A stretch of 18,522 nucleotides of DNA from assembly GCA_900555665.1 (NCBI GenBank), contig USLX01000036.1, forward strand, positions 1 through 18,522, given 5' to 3'. The notes under the pieces are model-generated. The model saw only the letters and a list, made by a program, of their open reading frames with translations. It did not search any database and was not told where the DNA came from. The DNA comes from an uncultured Eubacteriales bacterium. Lineage in GTDB: Bacteria; Bacillota; Clostridia; Oscillospirales; Oscillospiraceae. Shown one piece after another: positions 8,426-15,157 of this stretch (position 1 is the first letter of the stretch; every line of letters begins with the position of its first letter). The position numbers and the translations under genes are program-made.

Positions 8426-9214
8426 TTACGCCTTAAAATAGTCGAGCTTTTTCTCCACACGCCCGAGCGCAAAGGTCAGGATACCGGAGAAAATCAGATA
8501 GTAAACGCCCGTGAAAAACAGCGGCCAAATCGCGCCGGAAATCCCGTGGCTGCCCTTCATAAACGCCTGGCCGGCCCAGATGACTTCCTGCAGAGCAATG
8601 ATGCGCGCAAGCGACGTATCCTTGACGAGCGTGATAATCTCATTGGACATCGGCGGCACGATGCGCTTGACCATCTGCAGCAGCGTGATCCGGAAGAAGA
8701 TCTGCGTCTTCGTCATGCCGAGCACCTGCCCGGCCTCCTGTTGCCCTTTCGGGACGCCCTGGATGCCGCCGCGGTAAATTTCGGAGAAATAGCAGGCATA
8801 ATTGAACACGAACGCAATCGCCGACGCAAGGAAGCGCCCGGCTTCGCCGCTGCCCCAGATGTTCTTTCCGCAGACCAGTCCCGGGAAATAGTAGAGAATC
8901 AGCAGCTGCAGCATCAGCGGCGAACCGCGGATAATCCAGATCACAAGCCGCGTGAGCAGCCGGATGGGCTTAAAATCCACAACCCACCAGAGCTGAAACC
9001 GCTGCCAGGCGGTCAGACTCTCTGTGGGCGCACCGTTTTTCATGACGTAGGGCCGCAAGAAGCCAAACGGTGCCCAGCTGCTCATCGAGCCGAACGAAAT
9101 GACCAGGCCCAGCGGAATGGCCCCGATGAGCGTCACGGCAAAGAGCTTGAGCGTCTGCAGAAAACCAACGTTCAGCGCCTGCAGAACGATGGGGAATTGT
9201 TCGGAAAAGGTCAT
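8426..9214 (-). CDS. Polar amino-acid ABC transporter, permease
   Basis: A 262-residue membrane permease of the HisM/GlnP family. It begins with a segment (LQALNVGFLQTLKLF) typical of this family, followed by hydrophobic spans. It carries the EAA loop that contacts the ATPase: EIYRGGIQGVPKGQQEAGQVLGMT (about 8690-8765), then the family pattern RIVPPMSNEIITLVKDTSL. It is longer than the usual 215-230 residues: about 35 extra residues rich in Trp and charge (around 8970-9060) lie between the first membrane spans, before the RGSPLMLQL motif. A single permease gene suggests a homodimer. The RBS is modest (AAGGCGG, 8 nt from the ATG). It sits between the binding-protein and ATPase genes and shares their operon. 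Confidence 0.93.
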   Translation of the reverse strand: MTFSEQFPIVLQALNVGFLQTLKLFAVTLIGAIPLGLVISFGSMSSWAPFGFLRPYVMKNGAPTESLTAWQRFQLWWVVDFKPIRLLTRLVIWIIRGSPLMLQLLILYYFPGLVCGKNIWGSGEAGRFLASAIAFVFNYACYFSEIYRGGIQGVPKGQQEAGQVLGMTKTQIFFRITLLQMVKRIVPPMSNEIITLVKDTSLARIIALQEVIWAGQAFMKGSHGISGAIWPLFFTGVYYLIFSGILTFALGRVEKKLDYFKA

Positions 9215-9245
9215 AAGGTGTACCGCCTTCTATGTAGTCTTGGCA

Positions 9246-9274
9246 ATTCTACCATAAATAGAGAGGAGACGCAA
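9246..9274 (-). promoter_or_regulatory. Possible internal promoter before the permease gene
   Basis: On the minus strand an extended -10 (TG-G-TAGAAT; hexamer at 9246-9251) is 17 nt from a weak -35 TTGCGT (9269-9274). It lies downstream of the intercistronic stem-loop and could supply the permease and ATPase independently. The -35 is poor. Confidence 0.3.
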
Positions 9275-9290
9275 ATGAAAAAGACGCAGC

Positions 9291-9321
9291 GATTTCCCCG
9301 GCAGATCTTACCGGGGAAATC
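9291..9321 (-). terminator. Intercistronic stem-loop between binding protein and permease genes
   Basis: A perfect 11-bp stem (9291-9301 with 9311-9321) has a 9-nt loop and lies 19 nt past the binding-protein stop. A TTTTT run follows about 6 nt after the stem on the minus strand. Such partial terminators are common in binding-protein operons and favour higher binding-protein output. Confidence 0.6.
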
Positions 9322-9339
9322 GGGGAATGCAGTTGAAAC

Positions 9340-10242
9340 TTATTGGGCAATCAGGGCAGCCTGGATCCCGTAGGTCTCGGCGCAGGCCTGCATGGAGCCG
9401 TCGGCGTAGGCCGCCTTGAAGAAGTCGTTCAGCGCCGCAGCCAGGTCGGAGTCCTGCCGGAAGCCGACGCCGTACTGCTCGCCCTCCTCGGCGTTCAGGC
9501 TGACCGTGTAGGTCAGGTTGTCGTAGCTCGCGCCCTCACCAACCATCGCGCCGGCCATCAGAGAGTCGATGACGGCGGCGTCAGACGTACCGGCGGCGAC
9601 CTCCATCAGCGCGGTGGCCTGATCCTTGACCTCGGTGAAGCTGTAGCCCAGCTTTTCGACCTCAGCCATACCGGCGGAGCCGGATTCCACCGCGAAGCTC
9701 AGATCCTTGCAGGCCTCCACATCGGCGTAATCAGCGGCCTTGTCTGCCGGGACGATGACGACCTGGGAGTTATTGCAGTAGGCGTTGGAGCAGGCCATGG
9801 CGCTCGTGACCTCGTCGGTCAGGGTCATGCCGTTCCAGACGCAGTCGATGGACTTGCCGCCAAGCTCGAGGATCTTGTTGTCCCAGTCGATCTCGACAAA
9901 TTCGACGCTCACGCCGAGGCTCTCGGCAAAGGCCTTTGCCATGTCGGCGTCAAAGCCGATCCATTCGCCGTTTTCATTCTGATAGTCCATCGGGGCAAAG
10001 TCGGTGATGCCGACAACCAGCGTACCCTTGCTCTGGACATAGGCCGTGTCGCTGTCCGCTGCGGCGTCATCCGCAGGGGCGGCGTCTTCGCCGGAAGCGG
10101 TGTCTTCCGCAGGTTCGGAAGTCTGCGTGTCGGCGGCGGTCTGGTCATTGGTCTGGTCTGCGGCGGGTTCGGACTTGGCGGCACATGCGGCCATCGAGAA
10201 CACCATCAGCGCTGCGAGCAGCATTGCGATCCATTTTTTCAT
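9340..10242 (-). CDS. Amino-acid ABC transporter substrate-binding lipoprotein
   Basis: This 300-residue extracellular receptor belongs to the SBP_bac_3 family. The start is the ATG at 10242 (MKKWIAML), not the one at 10257, because GGAGGA lies 7 nt before it and overlaps the upstream ATG. Residues 1-19 are a lipoprotein signal with the lipobox SMAAC and Cys20 as the lipidated residue. A low-complexity Ala/Asp/Thr/Glu linker of about 50 residues follows, then the ligand-binding domain. That domain opens with TLVVGITDFAPMDY and continues with GEWIGFDADMAKAFAE, the family signature, then WNGMTLTDEV. Family knowledge gives a polar amino acid or cystine as ligand; the exact ligand is not readable here. 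It is the first gene of the operon, directly behind a promoter with a dyad operator candidate. Confidence 0.95.
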   Translation of the reverse strand: MKKWIAMLLAALMVFSMAACAAKSEPAADQTNDQTAADTQTSEPAEDTASGEDAAPADDAAADSDTAYVQSKGTLVVGITDFAPMDYQNENGEWIGFDADMAKAFAESLGVSVEFVEIDWDNKILELGGKSIDCVWNGMTLTDEVTSAMACSNAYCNNSQVVIVPADKAADYADVEACKDLSFAVESGSAGMAEVEKLGYSFTEVKDQATALMEVAAGTSDAAVIDSLMAGAMVGEGASYDNLTYTVSLNAEEGEQYGVGFRQDSDLAAALNDFFKAAYADGSMQACAETYGIQAALIAQ

Positions 10243-10303
10243 TTTCTGTTCCTCCATTTTGCCGGGCGGCTGTGTCGCCGCTCTGTTTTGTTATCGTGCT
10301 AAC

Positions 10304-10332
10304 ACTTTACCATACTAATTTGGTAATGTAAA
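10304..10332 (-). promoter_or_regulatory. Promoter of the amino-acid ABC operon
   Basis: On the minus strand a -35 TTTACA (10327-10332) and a -10 TAAAGT (10304-10309) are 17 nt apart, with an extended TG element before the -10. Transcription would start about 55 nt upstream of the chosen start codon. Confidence 0.6.
10307..10326. promoter_or_regulatory. Dyad operator candidate overlapping the ABC promoter
   Basis: TTACCA (10307-10312) and TGGTAA (10321-10326) form an inverted repeat around TACTAATT. It covers the spacer and part of the -10 box, the position expected for a repressor. AT-centred dyads of this kind are bound by several dimeric regulators, including the Rrf2 family (CymR-like); which one acts here is unknown. 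Confidence 0.45.
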
Positions 10333-10346
10333 GAAGTAATAATGCA

Positions 10347-10379
10347 ACAAGTTCCCCATGAAACCCATGGAGAACTTGT
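10347..10379 (-). terminator. Probable terminator of spoIIE
   Basis: A 14-bp stem with a single mismatch (10347-10360 with 10366-10379) and a 5-nt loop is followed on the minus strand by a T-rich but interrupted tract. It lies about 108 nt past the spoIIE stop and just before the ABC operon promoter. I see nothing else in 10380-10486. Confidence 0.5.
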
Positions 10380-10486
10380 GCAACTTGCCTGCAGTCCGCG
10401 CAGCCCTGTCCGTCGCGTCGCAGCGGCCCCCTTTTGGTCGGAATGCAGCAAAATCCGATATTTTGTGTCGAATGGGAAATTATTTC

Positions 10487-12235
10487 CTAAATATAGAGGT
10501 TCTGTCCCAACTTCGACAAAATCCGCAGCGGCTTTGTGCTATGCTTGTGCCAAGACAGGACCGGGTGCAGCCGAATGGCCGCAGCGCTCCGGTCATCGGG
10601 CTCCTCTGCGCTGCCGCGGTTGACGATCCCCGCAGCCAGTGCCGAAGGCGTCCCCTCCGACCGCAGCGCCCGCAGCGCTGTCTGTTCCGCGACTCCATCG
10701 CTCACCAAAACCAGCATCTGTCCCTCCTGCATGGACAACCTCACGCACTCCGCTCCGTGTGTCTCTCCCACACCGAGCCCCGGAGGCGGCGAGGTTGTTC
10801 CTATTTTTCGGATGCCGTCGCGGCCCCGCAGATAGGACGGTGCCGCACCCCATTTATGTAAAAACCCCTCTCCCGTCACAAGGCTCAACTGTGCCAGATC
10901 CACCGTGGAAAACCCGCCGTCGCCCCGGAGCAGATAGTGGGCGTTTAACATCTGCAGCGCGTCCTGCGCGTCGAATCCACTTCCGATCATCCGCCGCAGC
11001 AGCCCCGCCGCCTCCTCCGCCTCCCGCGCGGCCTCCACGCCGGTGCCCATCCCATCACAGAGCAGCACATAGAGCCACTGCCCACAGGAAAACTGCGTCA
11101 CACGGTCGCCGCTGGCCCCGCGCTCACGCCCGCGCGTCCGGGCGGAGACCTCCGCACGATAAACGGCCCGCGCTTCCGCCCGCTCCGGCGCATGCTCCAG
11201 CAGCCGCCCCAGCGCACGATACTGCTCCGCCACGATTTTCCGCAGCTCCGCCGCCCGCGCCTGATACTGCCGCTCTGCGCGGGATGCTTCCGCCCCGCTC
11301 CGGCGTGCCTCCGGCCGCGTCATTCCCTGTGCCAGCTCCTCCAGCACGGCCCCGGCCGCTGCATATTCGCCCGGCTCCTCCCGATCCGGCATCTGTGCGC
11401 CGCGCGGCAGAAAACAGGACACAAAGCCGCCCGCAAGCGTCATCAAAAACAGCCCCGGCTCCAAACCGCCCGAGAGCAGCACGCACACCGCACACCCACA
11501 GACAAACAGCAGCGTCTTCCCCGCCCGCGTCCGCAGCGGCGCCGCATGTGCCGCCAGTGCCGAGGCCGTAAAGACCAGCGTCGCGCTGAGCATCGGCTGC
11601 CAGCAGAGATCCAGTGCCAGTCCGCACGCCGCTGCCGCATACAAATATTCCGCGCCGCCCAGTGCCCGGCAGACGGCTCCGGCCGCCACGGCAGCCCCGA
11701 GCGGAAGGCCCCCCGGCAGGCGCAGCCGCGTACAGCCGCCGATCAGCGCGAGAAGCAGCGCCCGCCGCTGTCCTTTCCCGCAAAATCCAGCTGTAAACCC
11801 CGCCAGAACGCCCAATTTCACAAAGAAAAATGCGATCTCAAACGGCTGCATCGGCCCCTGCAGCAACAATATCAGCCCAACCAGCGCATAGATTGCGCAG
11901 ACCGCCGCGCTGCGAAACCACCGCTGCTCCGCCGGAAGCAGCCCCCGGAAAATTCCAAGCCCGGATAGGATCAAGAATCCCGCCGCCAGCGGTTCCACCA
12001 CGTCAACCGTCTCCCAAAGCAGCAGATACCCCGCTGCAGCCCCGGCGTAGGTGCAAACCGCCTCCACGCCAAACTCCAGCGATGCCAGATACGCCAGCGC
12101 CACCGGAACCGGAAGCTCCAGTGCACTGCATCCGGTCAGCAGCGCTCCGACCACCACGCCCACAGCGCACCGCAGCCCCAACCCCATCCAGGGCTGCGAC
12201 AGCAGGTGACGAATTTGCCGGATCATTGCTCCCAT
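10487..12235 (-). CDS. spoIIE: Stage II sporulation protein E, membrane-bound PP2C-type phosphatase (compact form)
   Basis: SpoIIE dephosphorylates the anti-anti-sigma factor SpoIIAA at the sporulation septum to release sigma F. The first 275 or so residues are a run of hydrophobic spans (about 8-10), as in SpoIIE. A short charged, helical linker of about 90 residues follows, then the phosphatase domain. That domain has GASGDRV, LLCDGMGTG with the metal-binding Asp, LNAHYLLRGDGGFSTVDLAQLSL, KWGAAPSYLRG, LVLVSDGV and a final PDDRSAAAIRL with the paired Asp. The start at 12235 (MGAMIRQ) is preferred over 12286, because a GGGAGAGAG ribosome site precedes it. The protein is about 582 residues against 827 in B. 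subtilis; the missing part is mostly the central region that in B. subtilis binds FtsZ and mediates assembly. It is a monocistronic gene by position, divergent from the CYTH gene. Confidence 0.9.
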   Translation of the reverse strand: MGAMIRQIRHLLSQPWMGLGLRCAVGVVVGALLTGCSALELPVPVALAYLASLEFGVEAVCTYAGAAAGYLLLWETVDVVEPLAAGFLILSGLGIFRGLLPAEQRWFRSAAVCAIYALVGLILLLQGPMQPFEIAFFFVKLGVLAGFTAGFCGKGQRRALLLALIGGCTRLRLPGGLPLGAAVAAGAVCRALGGAEYLYAAAACGLALDLCWQPMLSATLVFTASALAAHAAPLRTRAGKTLLFVCGCAVCVLLSGGLEPGLFLMTLAGGFVSCFLPRGAQMPDREEPGEYAAAGAVLEELAQGMTRPEARRSGAEASRAERQYQARAAELRKIVAEQYRALGRLLEHAPERAEARAVYRAEVSARTRGRERGASGDRVTQFSCGQWLYVLLCDGMGTGVEAAREAEEAAGLLRRMIGSGFDAQDALQMLNAHYLLRGDGGFSTVDLAQLSLVTGEGFLHKWGAAPSYLRGRDGIRKIGTTSPPPGLGVGETHGAECVRLSMQEGQMLVLVSDGVAEQTALRALRSEGTPSALAAGIVNRGSAEEPDDRSAAAIRLHPVLSWHKHSTKPLRILSKLGQNLYI

Positions 12236-12334
12236 GCTTCTCTCTCCCGTTCTTTTGGATGCTGTCAGTCTACCAGAAGGCGACAAAAGAATCGGTCGGG
12301 AAATGTCGCGGGGAATGGGCTTCGAAGGATTTTC

Positions 12335-12363
12335 TTGCTTCCCGGCCCAAAATGCCGTACAAT
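12335..12363 (+). promoter_or_regulatory. SigA-type promoter of the CYTH gene
   Basis: A -35 TTGCTT (12335-12340) and a -10 TACAAT (12358-12363) have an ideal 17-nt spacer. Transcription would start near 12370, so the 5' leader is only about 20 nt and carries the AAAAGGAG ribosome site. Confidence 0.7.
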
Positions 12364-12390
12364 ATACAAAAACAAAAGGAGCGTGAAGTC

Positions 12391-13032
12391 TTGGGAAAAG
12401 AGATTGAAATCAAGCTCGCCGCACCGGATCAGGAGACGCTGCGGCGCGTGATGGAGGATCCCGCGGTTGTCTCCGCCCGGCGCACCGACTGGCGCAGCAT
12501 CGACATGGAAACCGACTACCTCGATACGCCCGCCCGCGCCCTTTCGGCGCAGAAGTGGATGCTCCGCCGGCGGCTGGAAAACGGGGAGACCGTCTACACC
12601 ATGAAAACGCCCGGCGACGGCTATACTCGCGGCGAGTGGGAATCGAAAAAGCCCACGCTTCCTGAAGCCGTGGCAGAGCTGGTCCGCCTCGGCGCCCCGG
12701 CGGCGCTTGCCGCGCTGACAGCGGGCGGCGTTTCGCGTGTCTGCGGTGTCCGCTTCCGGCGTGAAACCGCCCGCCTTGATCTCCCCGGCGGCACGGCCTG
12801 TTTCCTCTGCGCCGACAGCGGCCAGCTGCTCGGCGTCCGCCGGCGGCCCTTCCATGAGGTGGAGCTGGAACTGATCTCCGGCCCGGTGGAGCCCATGCTT
12901 GCCTTTGCGCGCACCCTGTGCGCTGTCCAAGGCCTCCGGGAAGAGCCCCGCAGCAAGTTTGTCCGCGCTGCAGAACTTGCTGAATCACCGGCTTTTCCAG
13001 GATCCAGGGTTGTTTTTTCAACCCTGACCTGA
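12391..13032 (+). CDS. CYTH domain-containing protein (inorganic triphosphatase-like)
   Basis: A 213-residue cytoplasmic protein of the CYTH superfamily, whose members hydrolyse or bind triphosphate compounds with divalent metal inside a beta-tunnel. The N-terminus has the defining E-x-E-x-K motif (EIEIKL). Further charged strands follow in family order: DYLDTP, WMLRRRLENG, VYTMKTPG, EWESKKP, RFRRETARLDL, FHEVELEL and a final SKFVRAAEL. The start codon is TTG at 12391, with AAAAGGAG 9 nt upstream; the frame is open further upstream but lacks another RBS and overlaps the spoIIE promoter region. CYTH proteins of Firmicutes are often inorganic triphosphatases or thiamine-triphosphatase-like enzymes; the substrate is not decided by sequence. 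The last 25 nt of the gene form a hairpin that overlaps the next promoter. Confidence 0.88.
   Translation: MGKEIEIKLAAPDQETLRRVMEDPAVVSARRTDWRSIDMETDYLDTPARALSAQKWMLRRRLENGETVYTMKTPGDGYTRGEWESKKPTLPEAVAELVRLGAPAALAALTAGGVSRVCGVRFRRETARLDLPGGTACFLCADSGQLLGVRRRPFHEVELELISGPVEPMLAFARTLCAVQGLREEPRSKFVRAAELAESPAFPGSRVVFSTLT
13005..13026 (+). terminator. Stem-loop at the 3' end of the CYTH gene
   Basis: A perfect 8-bp stem (13005-13012 with 13019-13026) encloses a loop of six T residues and lies within the last codons of the CYTH gene. There is no T tract after it, so it is a weak terminator at best. The same bases contain the -35 box of the pncB promoter. Confidence 0.35.
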
Positions 13033-13038
13033 TACAAT
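13010..13038 (+). promoter_or_regulatory. SigA-type promoter of pncB
   Basis: A -35 TTGTTT (13010-13015) and a -10 TACAAT (13033-13038) are 17 nt apart. The -10 directly follows the CYTH stop codon. The transcript would start near 13045, about 43 nt before the pncB ATG. Confidence 0.6.
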
Positions 13039-13087
13039 ACAAACCAACATCCGCTCTTCCTTCCGGGCGGCCTATGAGGTGGGAACT

Positions 13088-14542
13088 ATGAATTCTGAAA
13101 AACAGATGAACCTGACCATGCTCTGCGATTACTATGAGCTGACCATGACCAACGGCTATTTTGCCTGCGGCATGCAGGACCGGATCACATACTTCGATAT
13201 TTTCTTCCGTTCCGTGCCCGATCAGGGCGGTTTCGCCATCGCAGCCGGCCTGGAACAGGCCATCCACTATATCCAGCAGCTGCACTTCGACGATGACGAC
13301 ATCGCCTACCTGCGCAGACGCAATATGTTCAGCGAAGACTTCCTGCAGACGCTTCGCCACTACCATTTCACCGGCGACATCTGGGCCGTGCCCGAAGGCA
13401 CGCCGATCTTCCCCAACGAACCGATCATGACCGTCCGTGCCCCGGCCATCGAGGCGCAGATCATCGAAACCTTCCTGCTCCTCACGCTCAACCACCAGAG
13501 CCTCATTGCCACCAAGGCCAACCGCGTGGCCCGCGCAGCGCAGGGACGCACCGTGCTGGAATTTGGTTCCAGACGTGCGCAGGGCTCCGACGCCGCCGTG
13601 CTTGGCGCGCGCGCAGCCTACATCGGCGGCTGCCGCGGCACGGCCTGCACGCTGACGGACGAACTCTACGGCGTCCCCGCCGGCGGCACCATGGCACACT
13701 CCTGGGTGCAGATGTTCGACAGCGAGTATGATGCCTTCAAGGCCTACTGCGAGATTTATCCAGACAACCCCACGCTGCTCGTGGACACCTATAACGTTCT
13801 GAAGTCCGGCGTACCGAACGCCATCCGCGTCTTCAACGAGGTGCTCCGCCCCCGCGGGCTGACAAAATGCGCCGTCCGGCTCGATTCCGGCGACATGACC
13901 TACCTGACGAAGAAAACGCGCAAAATGCTCGACGAGGCGGGCTGGGAGAGCTGCAAGATCACCTGTTCCAACGCGCTCGATGAATACCTCATTCAGGATC
14001 TGCTCAACCAGGGTGCGCAGATCGACTCCTTCGGTGTCGGCGAGCGGCTCATCACCGCGCGCAGTGAGCCCGTGTTCGGCTGCGTGTACAAGCTCGCCGC
14101 CGTGGAGGACGAAAACGGCACCATTATCCCGAAGATCAAGGTCAGCGAAAACGTCGGCAAGATTACAAATCCGCACTTTAAAAAGGTCTACCGTTTCTAT
14201 GGCAACGACACGGGCAAGGCCATTGCAGACTATATCTGTCTGCACGACGAACTCGTCGACGACTCGGGCAACCTCGAAATCTTCGATCCGCATGCCACCT
14301 GGAAGCGCAAGACCATCTACAACTTCACCGCCAAAGAGCTGCTTGTTCCCATTTTCAAAAACGGTGAGCTGGTCTACGACATGCCTTCGCTCCCCGACAT
14401 CCAGCGCTATTGCGCCGCGCAGGTGGACACGCTCTGGGATGAGGTCAAGCGCTTTGATAACCCGCACACCTACTACGTAGACCTCTCGCAAAAACTCTGG
14501 GACATTAAATATGATCTCCTGAAGAAGAACAGCAGCCGATGA
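13088..14542 (+). CDS. pncB: Nicotinate phosphoribosyltransferase
   Basis: This cytoplasmic enzyme converts nicotinate and PRPP to nicotinate mononucleotide, with ATP hydrolysis (EC 6.3.4.21), in the NAD salvage (Preiss-Handler) pathway. The 484 residues match the usual length of the Firmicutes type. Recognisable family segments in order are DYYELTMTNGYF near the N-terminus, FFRSVPDQGGFAIAAGLEQ, LEFGSRRAQGSDAA, YIGGCRGTACT, GTMAHSWVQMF with the conserved His, LVDTYNVLKSGVPNAI, VRLDSGDMTYL and SFGVGERLITA. The start at 13088 (MNSEKQMN) is chosen because GAGGTGGG lies just upstream; the GTG at 13079 is part of that ribosome site. Its stop overlaps the start of the next membrane-protein gene by 4 nt (ATGA), so the two are co-translated. 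Confidence 0.96.
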   Translation: MNSEKQMNLTMLCDYYELTMTNGYFACGMQDRITYFDIFFRSVPDQGGFAIAAGLEQAIHYIQQLHFDDDDIAYLRRRNMFSEDFLQTLRHYHFTGDIWAVPEGTPIFPNEPIMTVRAPAIEAQIIETFLLLTLNHQSLIATKANRVARAAQGRTVLEFGSRRAQGSDAAVLGARAAYIGGCRGTACTLTDELYGVPAGGTMAHSWVQMFDSEYDAFKAYCEIYPDNPTLLVDTYNVLKSGVPNAIRVFNEVLRPRGLTKCAVRLDSGDMTYLTKKTRKMLDEAGWESCKITCSNALDEYLIQDLLNQGAQIDSFGVGERLITARSEPVFGCVYKLAAVEDENGTIIPKIKVSENVGKITNPHFKKVYRFYGNDTGKAIADYICLHDELVDDSGNLEIFDPHATWKRKTIYNFTAKELLVPIFKNGELVYDMPSLPDIQRYCAAQVDTLWDEVKRFDNPHTYYVDLSQKLWDIKYDLLKKNSSR

Positions 14543-15057
14543 AGCGCGAAAAAAGCCGTGAAATTGCCCTCTGCGGCATGATGGCGGCGCTTGCGGTCGT
14601 CATTCTCTGCCTTGGCGGGCTCATCCCGGCAGCAACGTTTTGCTGCCCCGTGCTCGCGAGCTGCGTGCTGCTCCCGATTCTGCCCCGCTGGGGCCGGCGG
14701 GACGCGCTGTGTGTCTGGGGTGCTTCCGCACTGCTCGGCTTGCTGCTCGGGCCGGACAAAGAGGCCGCAGCGCTCTATCTGGTGCTGGGCTACTACCCCG
14801 TGCTCAAGCCCACGCTCGACGGCCTGCGCCCCCTGCCCCGCTGGGGCTGCAAGCTCCTGCTCTTCAACGGCGCAGCACTCGGGCTCTATGCCGTTTTGAT
14901 TTTCGTGCTGGGGCTCGACGCACTTGTGCAGGAATACCGCGAAACCGGAACCGTCCTGCTCCTCCTCACGCTTCTCACCGCCAACGTCGCCTTTGTCCTC
15001 TATGACGTACTTCTGACCCGCCTGCCCCGCCGTTTCCACAGGCCCCCTTCCGCCTGA
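14539..15057 (+). CDS. Small six-helix membrane protein co-translated with pncB
   Basis: A 172-residue, strongly hydrophobic protein with about six membrane spans (roughly residues 9-31, 33-48, 57-72, 76-92, 107-130 and 138-162). Basic residues follow the start (MKREKSR), and a short basic tail follows the last span. Size and topology resemble the substrate-binding S components of ECF vitamin transporters, and the N-terminal pattern IALCGMMAALAVVI is of the kind seen in such proteins, but I cannot assign a named family. The ATG overlaps the pncB stop, so its function is probably linked to pncB, for example uptake of niacin or a related precursor. That role is inference. No ATPase or EcfT gene is nearby, as is normal for S components that share an energising module. 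Confidence 0.8.
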   Translation: MKREKSREIALCGMMAALAVVILCLGGLIPAATFCCPVLASCVLLPILPRWGRRDALCVWGASALLGLLLGPDKEAAALYLVLGYYPVLKPTLDGLRPLPRWGCKLLLFNGAALGLYAVLIFVLGLDALVQEYRETGTVLLLLTLLTANVAFVLYDVLLTRLPRRFHRPPSA

Positions 15058-15084
15058 AGCGCCGGGCCGTCCGAATATACAGCA

Positions 15085-15111
15085 AAAACCACCGGCCCTG
15101 CCGGTGGTTTT
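15085..15111. terminator. Bidirectional terminator between convergent genes
   Basis: A perfect 12-bp stem (15085-15096 with 15100-15111) has the loop CCT. A-rich 5' and T-rich 3' flanks provide a U tract on either strand. On the minus strand it serves the zinc-ribbon gene, which ends at 15157; on the plus strand it serves the pncB operon. Confidence 0.85.
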
Positions 15112-15120
15112 CCGTGCTCC

Positions 15121-15157
15121 GCCGTGCCCTGCTCCAGCCGGGCACGGCAGCTTTTTT
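15121..15157 (+). terminator. Second terminator of the pncB operon
   Basis: A 9-bp GC stem (15121-15129 with 15140-15148) with a 10-nt loop is followed by six T residues at 15152-15157. The last T is also the first base of the minus-strand stop codon of the zinc-ribbon gene. Confidence 0.8.

Noticed and set aside
10243..10257. ATG at 10257 as start of the binding-protein gene
   Set aside because: The bases around it form the GGAGGA ribosome site for the ATG at 10242, which begins a standard lipoprotein signal peptide.
11830..12390. N-terminal extension of the CYTH reading frame by about 187 codons
   Set aside because: The extension is antisense to spoIIE, contains low-complexity Pro/Ala/Arg sequence, and would start upstream of the mapped-looking promoter at 12335-12363; the TTG at 12391 has a proper ribosome site.
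12410..14491. A 693-codon minus-strand open frame opposite the CYTH and pncB genes
   Set aside because: It crosses two well-supported plus-strand genes and their promoter and shows no family motif; it is a shadow frame.
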